The notes beneath the pieces were generated by a model. The model did not search any database. It saw only the letters and a program-made list of their open reading frames with translations, and had not been told where the DNA came from. The translations under genes and the position numbers were made by a program. Source: Streptomyces globosus (lineage in GTDB: Bacteria > Actinomycetota > Actinomycetes > Streptomycetales > Streptomycetaceae). From it: 64,000 nt of DNA. The stretch lies in contig NZ_CP030862.1 in NCBI RefSeq assembly GCF_003325375.1, positions 3,413,501-3,477,500 on the forward strand, given 5' to 3'. This document shows positions 33,434 through 42,051 of this stretch, piece by piece; positions within the stretch are counted from its first letter, which is position 1; every line of letters begins with the position of its first letter.

Positions 33434-35512
33434 GTGAGCAGCAATCCGCGCCGGGCCCTGTGGCTGGTCCCCCTGGCCCTGCTGGTGGTCTGGCTGGGCA
33501 TCGGCGGCACGCTCGGCCCCTACGCCGGGAAGCTCGGCGAGGTCGCCACCAACGACCAGGCGGCCTTCCTGCCCCGCAGCGCCGAGTCCACCGCGGTCCT
33601 CGAAGCCCGGCGGCCGTTCGAACGCTCGGAATCGGTTCCCGCGATCGTCGTCTGGGAGGCCCCGGAGGGCACCCGGATCACCGCGGACCAGACGGGCGCC
33701 GCGACCCGCGCCGTCGCCGCACTCGAGGGCCGGCCCGGCATCGCCGAGACACCCTCGCCCGCCCGGCCCTCGGAGGACGGCAGGGCGCTCCAGGCCGTCG
33801 TGCCGCTCAAGCCGGACCTGGGCGAAGAACTCCCCGCCGTCCTCGACTCGGTCCGCTCGGCGGCTGCGACCGTACCGGGCGCCACCGCGTACATCGCCGG
33901 CCCCGCGGCCACACAGGCCGACCTCTCCGACGCCTTCGCCGGCATCGACGGGCTGCTGCTCGGCGTCGCACTCGGCGCCGTCCTGCTGATCCTGCTCCTC
34001 GTGTACCGGAGCGTCCTCCTGCCGCTCGTGATCATCGTCGCGGCCGTGTTCGCCCTCGCCCTCGCCTGCGCGATCGTCTACGCCCTCGCCGACCGGGGCA
34101 CCGTACGGGTCGACGGCCAGGTACAGGGCATCCTCTCCATCCTGGTCATCGGCGCGGCCACCGACTACGCCCTCCTCCTGACGGCCCGCTTCCGGGAGGA
34201 ACTCGCCATCCACGGCGACCGCATGCGCGCGGCGACCGCCGCCGTCCGCCGCTCGGCCGGCGCCATCACCGCCAGCGCGGCCACCGTGGCGCTCGGCCTG
34301 CTCGCCCTGCTCGCGAGCGACCTCACCAACAACCGCGCGCTCGGCCCCGTCGGCGCGATCGGCATCATCTGCGCCGTCCTGACCACCCTCACCTTCCTGC
34401 CCGCCGTCCTCGCCCTGCTGGGCCGGACCGCGTACTGGCCGGCCAAGCCCAAGGCCGCCGCCGAGGAGGGCGGGCGCGGCGTGTGGCACCGTATCGCCGC
34501 GCTGATCGACCGCGCGCCGCGCAAGGTGTGGGCGTCGACCGCGGTGCTGCTGCTCGCCATGGCCGCGTTCGCCCCGACGCTGTCGGCCAAGGGCGTGCCC
34601 CTCGACGAGATCTTCGTCGGCGACGCGCCCTCGGTGAGCGCCCAAAAGGCCCTCGGCCGGCACTTCCCCGGCGGATCCGGCCAGCCCGCCGTGATCATCG
34701 CCGACGCGGGGCGGGTGGAGCAGGTCCAGGCGGCTGCCCGCGCGACGGACGGCGTCGCCGCGGCCGCAGCCGTCACGGCCACCGGCCGGCCGGGCGAGGG
34801 CGACCCGCTCGTGCGCGACGGCCGCGTCCGCATCGACGCCACCCTGGAGGCGGCCGCCGACAGCGACGCCGCCAAGGCCACCGTCGAGCGGCTGCGCACC
34901 CAGGTCCACGCCGTCCCCGGGGCCGACGCGATCGTCGGCGGCTACACCGCGCAGCAGTACGACACCCAGCAGACCGCGGCCCGCGACCGCAACGTCATCG
35001 TCCCCATCGTGCTCGGCATCATCCTGCTGATCCTCGTGGTGCTGCTGCGCGCCCTGGTGGTGCCGGTACTGCTGGTGGCGACCGTCGCCCTCAACTTCCT
35101 GGCCACCCTCGGCGTCGCCGCGCTCGTCTTCGACCTGCTGGGCTTCAGCGGCACCGACGCCTCCGTCCCGCTGTACGGGTTCGTCTTCCTGGTGGCGCTC
35201 GGCGTCGACTACAACATCTTCCTCATGTCGCGCGTCCGCGAGGAGACCCTCACGCACGGCGTGCGCCAGGGCGTGCTGCGCGGGCTGACCACGACCGGCG
35301 GGGTCATCACCTCCGCCGGGGTGGTCCTGGCGGCAACCTTCGCCGCGCTGATGGTCATCCCGCTGGCCTTCCTCGTCCAGATCGCCTTCATCGTCGCCTT
35401 CGGCGTCCTCCTCGACACCCTGGTCGTCCGGTCCCTGCTGGTCCCGGCGCTCGTCGTGGACCTCGGCGCCCGCAGCTGGTGGCCCGGCCGCCTCGCACGC
35501 GCCGAGCAGTGA
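33434..35512 (+). CDS. MMPL-family RND transporter
   Basis: 692 residues with 12 predicted membrane segments in the MmpL arrangement: TM1 (about 8-28), an extracellular domain (about 40-165), TM2-6 (DGLLLGVALGAVLLILLLVY, LSILVIGAATDYALLLTARFREE), TM7 (about 370-390), a second extracellular domain and TM8-12 (VALGVDYNIFLMSRVREE). The two GxxxDY segments (GAATDYALLL and LGVDYNIFL) carry the proton-relay aspartate and tyrosine of this family. MMPL proteins export lipids, siderophores or drugs by proton antiport. The pump is divergent from the MarR gene and controlled by the shared operator. It is followed by a strong terminator. Substrate unknown. Confidence 0.93.
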   Translation: MSSNPRRALWLVPLALLVVWLGIGGTLGPYAGKLGEVATNDQAAFLPRSAESTAVLEARRPFERSESVPAIVVWEAPEGTRITADQTGAATRAVAALEGRPGIAETPSPARPSEDGRALQAVVPLKPDLGEELPAVLDSVRSAAATVPGATAYIAGPAATQADLSDAFAGIDGLLLGVALGAVLLILLLVYRSVLLPLVIIVAAVFALALACAIVYALADRGTVRVDGQVQGILSILVIGAATDYALLLTARFREELAIHGDRMRAATAAVRRSAGAITASAATVALGLLALLASDLTNNRALGPVGAIGIICAVLTTLTFLPAVLALLGRTAYWPAKPKAAAEEGGRGVWHRIAALIDRAPRKVWASTAVLLLAMAAFAPTLSAKGVPLDEIFVGDAPSVSAQKALGRHFPGGSGQPAVIIADAGRVEQVQAAARATDGVAAAAAVTATGRPGEGDPLVRDGRVRIDATLEAAADSDAAKATVERLRTQVHAVPGADAIVGGYTAQQYDTQQTAARDRNVIVPIVLGIILLILVVLLRALVVPVLLVATVALNFLATLGVAALVFDLLGFSGTDASVPLYGFVFLVALGVDYNIFLMSRVREETLTHGVRQGVLRGLTTTGGVITSAGVVLAATFAALMVIPLAFLVQIAFIVAFGVLLDTLVVRSLLVPALVVDLGARSWWPGRLARAEQ

Positions 35513-35520
35513 GGGCATGC

Positions 35521-35583
35521 GGGCCGCGGGGCGGGCGGGCCACGGGTTTGCCACGGGTGCGGGTCAGGCCCGCCCCGCGGCCC
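35521..35583 (+). terminator. Long hairpin after the MMPL gene
   Basis: GGGCCGCGGGGCGGGC (35521-35536) and GCCCGCCCCGCGGCCC (35568-35583) are a perfect 16-bp stem with a 31-nt loop that itself contains a direct repeat CCACGGGT. It starts 8 bp after the stop codon. Confidence 0.7.
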
Positions 35584-35660
35584 GGTCGCTACGGGCAACC
35601 CGCGGGGCGACGATGGGAGTGCGGCCGCACTCCGGCAAGGCCCCTCGCCAAGGAGGCTCC

Positions 35661-35990
35661 ATGAACCGGCGCACCCGCCCCCGCATCCTCATCCCCCTCG
35701 CGGCCGCCGCACTCGGCGCCCTGACCGGCGCCGGGGCGGCGGCAGCCGCGGCTCCCGCCGCCCCGCCGGCGGCCACGTGCTCGATCTCCGGCGTCCTGGA
35801 GAACGGCCGCGTCCACCTCTCCGGCGGGGGTTTCACGCCCGGGCCGGCGTACGTCTTCGGCTCGGCCGGCTTCGGCGGGACGGTGGAGATCGCCCAGAAC
35901 GGCGGCTTCCAGATCATGGACGTCCCGAACGCCGAGTACACCGTCCGCCAGGGCGGCGAAGTGACCGAGTGCAGCGGCTTCAAGGGCTGA
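35661..35990 (+). CDS. Small secreted protein of unknown function
   Basis: 109 residues. A signal peptide (basic NRRTRPR, then the hydrophobic [22 protein letters not shown]) is followed by about 75 residues: ATCSISGVLENGRVHLSGGGFTPGPAYVFGSAGFGGTVEIAQNGGFQIMDVPNAEYTVRQ. The two cysteines, ATCS and TECS, probably form one disulfide. Short strands and the GGFTPG..Y motif look like an IPT/TIG-like or carboxypeptidase-regulatory-like beta fold, but this is a guess. AAGGAGG 7 nt before ATG 35661 decides the start. Monocistronic between the MMPL terminator and a convergent gene. Confidence 0.8.
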   Translation: MNRRTRPRILIPLAAAALGALTGAGAAAAAAPAAPPAATCSISGVLENGRVHLSGGGFTPGPAYVFGSAGFGGTVEIAQNGGFQIMDVPNAEYTVRQGGEVTECSGFKG

Positions 35991-36036
35991 CCGGGCGGCG
36001 GCCCGGCACCCGGTGCCCCCGGGCCTCCGGGCCCGG

Positions 36037-36261
36037 TCAGATCCAGGTGTCCGGGCCGCCCCCCGTCCAGACGATCATCGGGCTGTCCTGTTCGACCAGC
36101 GATTCCGGATCGTGCAGGCCCGCCCGGCGGGCGAACTCCACGACGTCGGCGAGGCCGTAGGCCGTCCCGAGCGGGGCGTCGGTGCCGTGGGTGTGCGCCG
36201 TGACCGGCCGGCCGCCCTTGGCGGTCACGGGGTGGACGGTGATGTGCGGAGTGTCCGGCAT
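36037..36261 (-). CDS. Small conserved protein of unknown function
   Basis: 74 residues, beginning with PDTPHITVHPVTAKGGRPVTAHTHG and ending VEQDSPMIVWTGGGPDTW. Soluble, acidic toward the end. The strongly biased third codon positions and a clear start at ATG 36261 (a longer frame upstream is a run of arginines) support a real gene. I recognise only a resemblance to short actinobacterial hypothetical proteins; no function known to me. It converges with the secreted-protein gene, 46 bp away. Confidence 0.6.
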   Translation of the reverse strand: MPDTPHITVHPVTAKGGRPVTAHTHGTDAPLGTAYGLADVVEFARRAGLHDPESLVEQDSPMIVWTGGGPDTWI

Positions 36262-36389
36262 GCCCCCAGGCTCACCGCACCCGGGCACCTCCGCATCCCG
36301 GAGGACCCGTCCCGCCCCGCCCGCCGCGACCGGCGGGCCCCGCCGGAGGCCGACCCGGCGGTCAGAAGGCGCAGTGCACCCGCACCCGG

Positions 36390-37595
36390 TCAGAAGGCGT
36401 AGCGCACCCGCAGCCAGGGCGCGCGCGCCGCGATCAGCCCCCGCAGCGACTCCACGGCCGACGCCTTCTCCGCGATGCGGTAGCGGACGTTCCAGGCGCC
36501 GTTCTCCGACCTCTTCGCCTGCTGGAGGTCCGGGCGCCACAGCAGCTCCTCGGCCCGGGGGTGCCAGCCGAGGTTGACCTCGTGCAGCTCGCGGTTGTGC
36601 GTCAGCATGATGACCTCGGCCGCCGCCTGCTCCTTCACCCGGCGCGGCAGTACGTCGTCCATGGCGTCCAGCAGCTCGCCCCAGGCCCGCTCCCAGCCAG
36701 GCCGGACCACCACCGGCGACAGGTTGAAGTGCACCTCGTACCCGGCGTCGAGGAAGTCGGCGGCCGCGGCGAGGCGGTCCGCGACCGGGCTGGTCCGCAC
36801 GTCGAGGAGGCGGGAGTCGTCCGCCGGCATCACGGAGAAGCGGATCCGGGTGCGGCCCTGCGGGTCGAGCCGCAGCAGGTCGGGGTTGACGAACTTGGTC
36901 GCGAAGGACGCCTTCGCGGTCGGCCGGCGGCGGAAGGCGCGGACCAGGTCCGCGGTGTTGTCGCTGATCAGGTCGTCGACCGAGCAGTCGCCGTTCTCCC
37001 CGACGTCGTACACCCACGCCCGGTCGTCGCACTGGTTGGGCTCCGGCTTCGGCCCCGCCCCCGCCACGTGCCGGCCGATGGCGTCCAGCACCCGTTCGAC
37101 GTTGGTGAAGACGGTGACCGGGTTGGCGAACCCCTTGCGGCGCGGGACGTAGCAGTAGGCGCAGGCCATGGCGCAGCCGTTGGAGAGCCCCGGGGCGATC
37201 CAGTCGGCCGACCTGCCGTTGGGGCGGATCCCGAAGGACTTCCGCTCCCCCAGGACGAGGGTCTGCCGCTTCACCTGCACCCACCGCTCGGCGTTGCCCT
37301 CGTTGCCGTGCAGGTGCGGGATGCGCCAGTGGGACCTCGCCTCGACGAGGCGGGCCTCGGGGAACCGCGCGATGATCTGCCGGCCCCGCAGGGAGGCGGC
37401 CGCCGCCGGCTCCGCGTGGATCTCGGTGACCCTCAGCATCCTCCGGGCCTGCGGGCCGTCCCGGAACGGCCGCTCGGCGCCCGCACCGGCCTCCTCGCCG
37501 ACGGGCCCGGCCGCCGCCACGAGCTCGCCGATCCCGAACAGCGCGTCCGCCTCGACGCCCTGCCGCCCCTGCCCGGATTGCTGTCGCCTGTCCAC
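36390..37595 (-). CDS. Spore-photoproduct-lyase-like radical SAM protein
   Basis: 401 residues from GTG 37595. The radical SAM cluster motif CAMACAYC (C-X3-C-X2-C) follows PNGRSADWIAPGLSNG; downstream are YVPRRKGFANPVTVFTN, KASFATKFVNPDLL and EVIMLTHNRELHEVNLGWHP, all typical of the actinobacterial SPL-family proteins. The true spore photoproduct lyase repairs a UV thymine lesion in Bacillus spores; in non-endospore formers the role of the homologues is not known. Start choice is open: ATG 37439 has GGAGG directly abutting it, which is too close. The 52 codons upstream (including VEADALFGIG) have coding-like composition, so GTG 37595 is preferred. The C-terminal WLRVRYAF is a family hallmark. 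Confidence 0.85.
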   Translation of the reverse strand: MDRRQQSGQGRQGVEADALFGIGELVAAAGPVGEEAGAGAERPFRDGPQARRMLRVTEIHAEPAAAASLRGRQIIARFPEARLVEARSHWRIPHLHGNEGNAERWVQVKRQTLVLGERKSFGIRPNGRSADWIAPGLSNGCAMACAYCYVPRRKGFANPVTVFTNVERVLDAIGRHVAGAGPKPEPNQCDDRAWVYDVGENGDCSVDDLISDNTADLVRAFRRRPTAKASFATKFVNPDLLRLDPQGRTRIRFSVMPADDSRLLDVRTSPVADRLAAAADFLDAGYEVHFNLSPVVVRPGWERAWGELLDAMDDVLPRRVKEQAAAEVIMLTHNRELHEVNLGWHPRAEELLWRPDLQQAKRSENGAWNVRYRIAEKASAVESLRGLIAARAPWLRVRYAF

Positions 37596-37943
37596 TTCAC
37601 CCCAGTGTACGGAGGGGTCCCGCCTCCCCCGGGCCGCCGCCCGCTGTCCGGCCACGGCGGCCCGCAGTGCAGGGCCGCCGCGCAGGCCGACACCCGGCGC
37701 GAGCGCTCCACGGCGGCCGCCGGCGCAGCCGACGCCGTGCGGATCCTGCCGCACCGGTGGCGCCAGGGCCGGGCGGCATCCGTTTCGCGAAGACCCCGGT
37801 CCGCGGAGCGAACCCGGCGACGGGTCGCGCTTCGCCCGCCGGACGGCGGGGCGTAGCGTCGGCAGTGGGGGAGCGCGCCGCACGCGTGCGGGCGCCGGCA
37901 CTGGCACGGGTACTGGCAGTGGGGGTGAGCGGACGGGGCTGTC
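37596..37943. other. Divergent intergenic region, no gene seen
   Basis: 348 bp between the divergent SPL-like and AraC-STAS genes. On the minus strand TACACT about 8 bp before GTG 37595 could be a -10 element. The right end (37890-37940) carries repeated GGCACTGGCACGGGTACTGGCAGTGGGG-like units of about 12 bp (split here for length: the unit is close to ACTGGCACGGGT). Nothing with coding character is seen. Confidence 0.4.
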
Positions 37944-39377
37944 GTGGGATTGGTGTTCCGGAGTTCCGACCCGGCCGAGACGGAGGCCTACCTCTCCCGG
38001 CAGTACGCAGACGTGACCGTCCACGCCTCGCCGGACGCCCGCACGGAGGTGGTCCGGCACACCGCGGACCGCTTCTCCGTCGAGGACGTGCGGATCGGCT
38101 GCGAGATGTCCTTCACCGCCGACCCGCTGGACGCCGTCTGCGTCGTCGTCCTCCACACCGGCACCATCGCCGTCCGCGAAAGCGGACTGCCCGACGAGGT
38201 CTTCGGCCCCGGCGAGGTGTTCCTCCACACCGCCGGGCACCGGCCGTTCACGGGAGCCGTCTCCGGCGCCCGCTACACCGCGGCCCTCCTCCACCCCGAC
38301 CTGCTCGCCGACACCCTGCAGGCCTGCGACAAGACCGCACGGCGCCCTGTCCTGTTCACGGACCGGCGCCCCGCGACCGCCGGCGCCGGGCGGCAGCTCG
38401 CCGCTACCGTCGCCTTCCTCCGCGACAGCGTCCTCGCCCCGCCCCCGCGGCCGCGGCCGCCCATCATCGACACGACCTGCGGCCAGCTGCTCGCCGCCGC
38501 CGTCCTGTCCGCCTTCCCGTACACCACGCCCGGGGCGCGCCCCGCGGCCGCGCCGGGCGACGCCACCCTCCAGCGGGCGATCGCCTTCATTGAGGCCAAC
38601 GCCCACCTCGACATCACGCTGGCCGACATCGCCGCCTCGATCCCCGTCAGCCCGCGCGCCGTGCAGTACGCCTTCGCCCGCCACGCCGGCACCACCCCCC
38701 TGGCCTACCTGCGGGGCGTCCGCCTGGCCAGGGTCCACGAGGAGCTGGCCTCGGCGATGCCCGGGCAGAGCACGGTCACCGAGACCGCGGCCCGGTGGGG
38801 CTTCGCGCACCCCGGCCGCTTCGCCGCCGCCTACCGCGAGGCATACGGCACGTCCCCAAGCCGCACCCTTGCAGCCCGCCCCAGCCGTACCACCCTGCCG
38901 GGCCCGGCCACCGCGGTCCCCGCACCGACGGGCATCGCGCCGGGCGGGGCGGAGGCGGAGGCGGAGGCGGGGGAGGCAGGGGGTGCGGGGGGTGCGGGGG
39001 GTGCGGGCACGGCCGGGCGGGGGCCGGGTCGGCCTCCCGTCACGCACGTCGTACGCGAGCGGTGTCTCGTCCTGACGCTGTGGAGCCCACCCGACCCCGA
39101 CCGGCGCAGCAGGCTCGTCCAGCACGTCCGGTCCCTGCTGGACGAGCACCGCCCGGACTGCGTCGTCGTCGAACTGCCTCCGGCGGCCGCCACGGCATCG
39201 GCCGTTGCCACGGTCCTCACCCTGCACCGCCACTGCACGGCCCGCCAGGTCCCCCTGGCGGTGGCAGCGGGCCGGTCGGAAACCCGCCGCCTGATCAGGG
39301 CGGTGCAGCCGACGGTGCCAGTCCTGGCGGAAGTACCGGAAGCACTGGAGCAGGCCCGGGAGGCGGCGCGGGGGTGA
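37944..39377 (+). CDS. AraC-family regulator fused to a C-terminal STAS-like domain
   Basis: 477 residues. Residues 1-200 form an AraC-binding (cupin-like) domain of the ripA/feaR-type (SVEDVRIGCEMSF, FGPGEVFLHTAGHRPF). Residues 215-315 are the double helix-turn-helix: DITLADIAASIPVSPRAVQYAFARHAGTTPLAYLRGVRLARVHEEL and TVTETAARWGFAHPGRFAAAYREAYGTSPS. A low-complexity linker (alternating Ala, Glu and Gly, about 335-365) leads to a domain of about 110 residues, CLVLTLWSPPD...DCVVVELPPAAATASAVATVLTLHRHC, which looks like a STAS or anti-anti-sigma fold without the phospho-serine DSSG motif. A GTG start is used. The fusion could tie transcription to partner switching; the phosphatase gene downstream is suggestive. 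Confidence 0.85.
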   Translation: MGLVFRSSDPAETEAYLSRQYADVTVHASPDARTEVVRHTADRFSVEDVRIGCEMSFTADPLDAVCVVVLHTGTIAVRESGLPDEVFGPGEVFLHTAGHRPFTGAVSGARYTAALLHPDLLADTLQACDKTARRPVLFTDRRPATAGAGRQLAATVAFLRDSVLAPPPRPRPPIIDTTCGQLLAAAVLSAFPYTTPGARPAAAPGDATLQRAIAFIEANAHLDITLADIAASIPVSPRAVQYAFARHAGTTPLAYLRGVRLARVHEELASAMPGQSTVTETAARWGFAHPGRFAAAYREAYGTSPSRTLAARPSRTTLPGPATAVPAPTGIAPGGAEAEAEAGEAGGAGGAGGAGTAGRGPGRPPVTHVVRERCLVLTLWSPPDPDRRSRLVQHVRSLLDEHRPDCVVVELPPAAATASAVATVLTLHRHCTARQVPLAVAAGRSETRRLIRAVQPTVPVLAEVPEALEQAREAARG

Positions 39378-39744
39378 GGGGGCGGCGGGTCGGGGGAGGG
39401 CAGGAGGCGGCGGGAGTCGGGGACTCGGGGTGGGGTGGTGCTGGGGGTGTCCCGGCAGCCCATTGTCCTTCCGGTGCGGGCCGTCTTGTAAAGGGCGCTC
39501 GCCCGTACGCCGGTTCGGCGTGGCAGGCGGGTCATGGCCGCGGCCCGTGCCCCGCCTGCCTCGTGCCGTGGTACAGGGCCGCCGGAAGCGGAGCACGACG
39601 GCGAATGGCGGCCCACCCGGAAGGTGGGCACTCTGGAGGTGGCCCACCCGGGTGGCGCCCCGCCCGGGAAAAACGGCATGTCCACGCGCGCGCCGGCAGC
39701 ACGCGCGGCGGCGCCGCGGGCCCAGCGCGACGAGGGGAGCCGCC
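39378..39744 (+). other. G-rich intergenic region, no gene seen
   Basis: 367 bp. The first 75 bp are extremely G-rich on the plus strand with many runs of three to five G, able in principle to form G-quadruplexes. At 39610-39620 and 39641-39651 the 11-mer GGCCCACCCGG is repeated, and the second copy runs into the perfect palindrome CCACCCGGGTGG (39644-39655). The downstream end supplies GAGGGGAG, the ribosome binding site of the next gene. Confidence 0.5.
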
Positions 39745-40923
39745 GTGACCGGTAGCGACGCCGTCTTCGCCGAGCTGCTGGAACGTTCGCACCGCGTGGC
39801 CGCGCGCGAAGTCCCCGACCTCGTCGAGGCCGCGGGCAAGCACCTCGGGCTGACCGGGACGCGCCTCTACGTGGCGGACCTCCAGCAGGTCCGGCTCGTC
39901 GCGCTGCCCCAGACCGGCCCCGGCGCGGGCGGCCACGCCGACGCCCTCGACATCGACTCCTCGCTCGGCGGCCTCGCCTACCGGACCCGGCAGGTCCAGG
40001 TGCCCCGCGACGGCGGCACCGCCTGGGTGCCGATGATCGACGGCATCGAACGGGTCGGCGTCATGCAGGCGACCGCGCCCGTCTTCCCCCCGGCCCTGCT
40101 GGACGTGAGCCGGGCCCTGGCGTCGCTGGCGACGCTCGTGCTCATGTCGAAGTCGCCGTACAACGACCTGGTGGTGAAGCGGGAGCGGCTGCGCCCCATG
40201 ACCGTCCAGGCGGAGCTGGTGTGGGCGTTTCTGCCGCCGCGGACCATCGGCACCGCCGAGGCCACCTCGTCCGCGGTGCTGGAGCCGGCGTACGACATCG
40301 GAGGTGACGCCTTCGACCACAGCTTCACCGCGGACGGCCTGCACCTGACCCTGCTCGACGCGATGGGCCACGACCTCGCCTCCGGCGGCGCCGGCGCCAC
40401 GGGGCTCGCCGCCTGCCGGGCCACGCGGCGCGCCGGGGGCACCCTCCCCGACATCGCCCGGACCATCGACCGCACCCTCGAGCAGTGGATCCCCGGCCGC
40501 CTGATGACCGCCGTCATCGCCCACCTCGACACCGCGGGCGGGCAGTTCACCTGGGTCAACTGCGGCCACCCGCCGCCGCTGCTCATCCGCGACGGGCGCG
40601 TGCTGCCCCGGGTGCTGGAGCGGACCCCGCAGCTGCCGCTCGGACTGGGCTTCCACAGGGAGGCGCCGCCGACCCTGCACCGGGAACGCCTGCAGCCCGG
40701 CGACCGCGTCCTGATCTACAGCGACGGCGTCACCGAGGCCCGCGGGCCCGACGGCAGCATCTTCGGCGAGCAGCGCCTGGTCGACACCGTCATCCGCTCG
40801 ACGGCCGCAGGGGACACCGCCCCCGAGGCGCTGCGCCGGCTGATCCAGTTCGTGCGCGGGCACCAGGAGCACAGGCTGCGCGACGACGCCACGATCCTCC
40901 TGGTCGAGTGGCATCCAGGCTGA
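39745..40923 (+). CDS. SpoIIE-family protein phosphatase with N-terminal GAF-like domain
   Basis: 392 residues. The first 150 residues are a GAF-like sensor (LTGTRLYVADLQQVRLVALPQ, VMQATAPVFPPALLDVSRALASLATLVL). The rest is a PP2C/SpoIIE phosphatase: LEPAYDIGGDAFDHSF (with the GGDAFD metal-binding motif in place of GGDWYD), LLDAMGHDLASGG, VNCGHPPPLL, LPLGLG and IYSDGVTEARGPDG. It acts in the cytosol on phosphorylated STAS antagonists. GTG 39745 is chosen because GAGGGGAG precedes it. It may serve the STAS-like domain of the upstream AraC fusion or a distant switch. Downstream, the GlxA-like gene is 54 bp away on the same strand. Confidence 0.9.
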   Translation: MTGSDAVFAELLERSHRVAAREVPDLVEAAGKHLGLTGTRLYVADLQQVRLVALPQTGPGAGGHADALDIDSSLGGLAYRTRQVQVPRDGGTAWVPMIDGIERVGVMQATAPVFPPALLDVSRALASLATLVLMSKSPYNDLVVKRERLRPMTVQAELVWAFLPPRTIGTAEATSSAVLEPAYDIGGDAFDHSFTADGLHLTLLDAMGHDLASGGAGATGLAACRATRRAGGTLPDIARTIDRTLEQWIPGRLMTAVIAHLDTAGGQFTWVNCGHPPPLLIRDGRVLPRVLERTPQLPLGLGFHREAPPTLHRERLQPGDRVLIYSDGVTEARGPDGSIFGEQRLVDTVIRSTAAGDTAPEALRRLIQFVRGHQEHRLRDDATILLVEWHPG

Positions 40924-40977
40924 CGGCAGGCCGCCCGCCCCGCCGCGCCCGCCGCGTCTGCGCGTACCCTCGGACGG

Positions 40978-41934
40978 GTGTCGTCCTCCCGTCTGCACCG
41001 CGTCGCCGTCCTCGTCCTCGAAGGAGCGAAACCGCTCGACGTCGGCATCCCCGCCCAGGTCTTCACCACCCGCGCGAGCATGCCGTACGAGGTGCGGGTG
41101 TGCGGTGCGGCCCCCGGCCTCGTCGCGGGCGGCGACGGGCTGTCCTACCACGTGAACCACGGGCTCGACGCGCTGGCCTGGTCCGACATCGTCTTCGTCC
41201 CCGGCTACCGCTTCCCCGACCGGGACGACCCGCCGCAGGACGTCCTCGCTGCGCTGACCGCCGCCCACGAGCGGGGCGCCCGGCTCGCCGCCATCTCGAC
41301 GGGTGCCTTCGCCCTGGCCGCGACGGGCCTCCTCGACGGCAAGCGCGCCACGACGCACTGGCACTACGCGCGGGCGCTCGCCGCGAAACACCCGCGGATC
41401 CGGCTCGACGAGAACGTCCTGTTCGTCGACGAGGGCAGCGTGCTCACCTCCGCCGGCGCCGCCTCGGGCATCGACCTGTGCCTGCACATCCTGCGCGGCG
41501 ACCTCGGGGTCGCCGCGTCCAACCACGCGGCGCGCCGCCTGGTCGCGGCCCCGTACCGCAGCGGAGGCCAGGCGCAGTACCTTCCGCGCAGTGTGCCCGA
41601 ACCCCTCGGGGAGCGGTTCGCCGCCACCCGCGAATGGGCGCTGCGCCGGCTGGCCGAGCCGCTGACCCTGGAGGCGCTCGCCGAGCATGCGGCGGTCTCC
41701 TCCCGGACGTTCTCGCGGCGCTTCGCCGACGACACCGGCTACACACCCATGCAGTGGATCATGCGGGCCCGTATCGACAGGGCCCGCGAGCTGCTCGAAC
41801 GGTCGGAGCGCAGCGTCGAGCGGATCGCCGCCGACGTCGGCCTCGGCACGGGAGCCAACCTGCGGCTGCACTTCCAGCGCATCCTCGGCACGACCCCCAC
41901 CGAGTACCGGCGCACCTTCACCCGCGGCGAGTAG
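40978..41934 (+). CDS. GlxA-type regulator (DJ-1/PfpI domain plus AraC HTH)
   Basis: 318 residues. The first 180 residues are a DJ-1/PfpI-like domain (VAVLVLEGAKPLDVGIPAQVF, then ISTGAFALAATGLLDGKRATTHW); the usual cysteine before TGAF is serine, so hydrolase activity is unlikely. Residues 215-315 are a double AraC helix-turn-helix: LTLEALAEHAAVSSRTFSRRFADDTGYTPMQW and SVERIAADVGLGTGANLRLHFQRILGTTPTEYRRTF. Regulators of this layout (GlxA, FtrA, CdhR) respond to small amino-group metabolites. GTG 40978 is used. Neighbouring gap (42052) is on the same strand but 117 bp away with its own ribosome binding site. Confidence 0.92.
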   Translation: MSSSRLHRVAVLVLEGAKPLDVGIPAQVFTTRASMPYEVRVCGAAPGLVAGGDGLSYHVNHGLDALAWSDIVFVPGYRFPDRDDPPQDVLAALTAAHERGARLAAISTGAFALAATGLLDGKRATTHWHYARALAAKHPRIRLDENVLFVDEGSVLTSAGAASGIDLCLHILRGDLGVAASNHAARRLVAAPYRSGGQAQYLPRSVPEPLGERFAATREWALRRLAEPLTLEALAEHAAVSSRTFSRRFADDTGYTPMQWIMRARIDRARELLERSERSVERIAADVGLGTGANLRLHFQRILGTTPTEYRRTFTRGE

Positions 41935-42051
41935 CGATCGACTGCAGCCCCCACTCGGCTGGCGAGATCCTTTTGAACCATGGCGATCACGCCACTGTCC
42001 CGGCCTGGCGCGGCAGGCGAGTCTGGTGCCGAACAGAAGGGGACACCGCTC

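Noticed and set aside
37890..37940. Possible short tandem repeat or CRISPR-like array before the AraC-STAS gene
   Set aside because: Units are degenerate, about 12 bp and too few, with no spacers.
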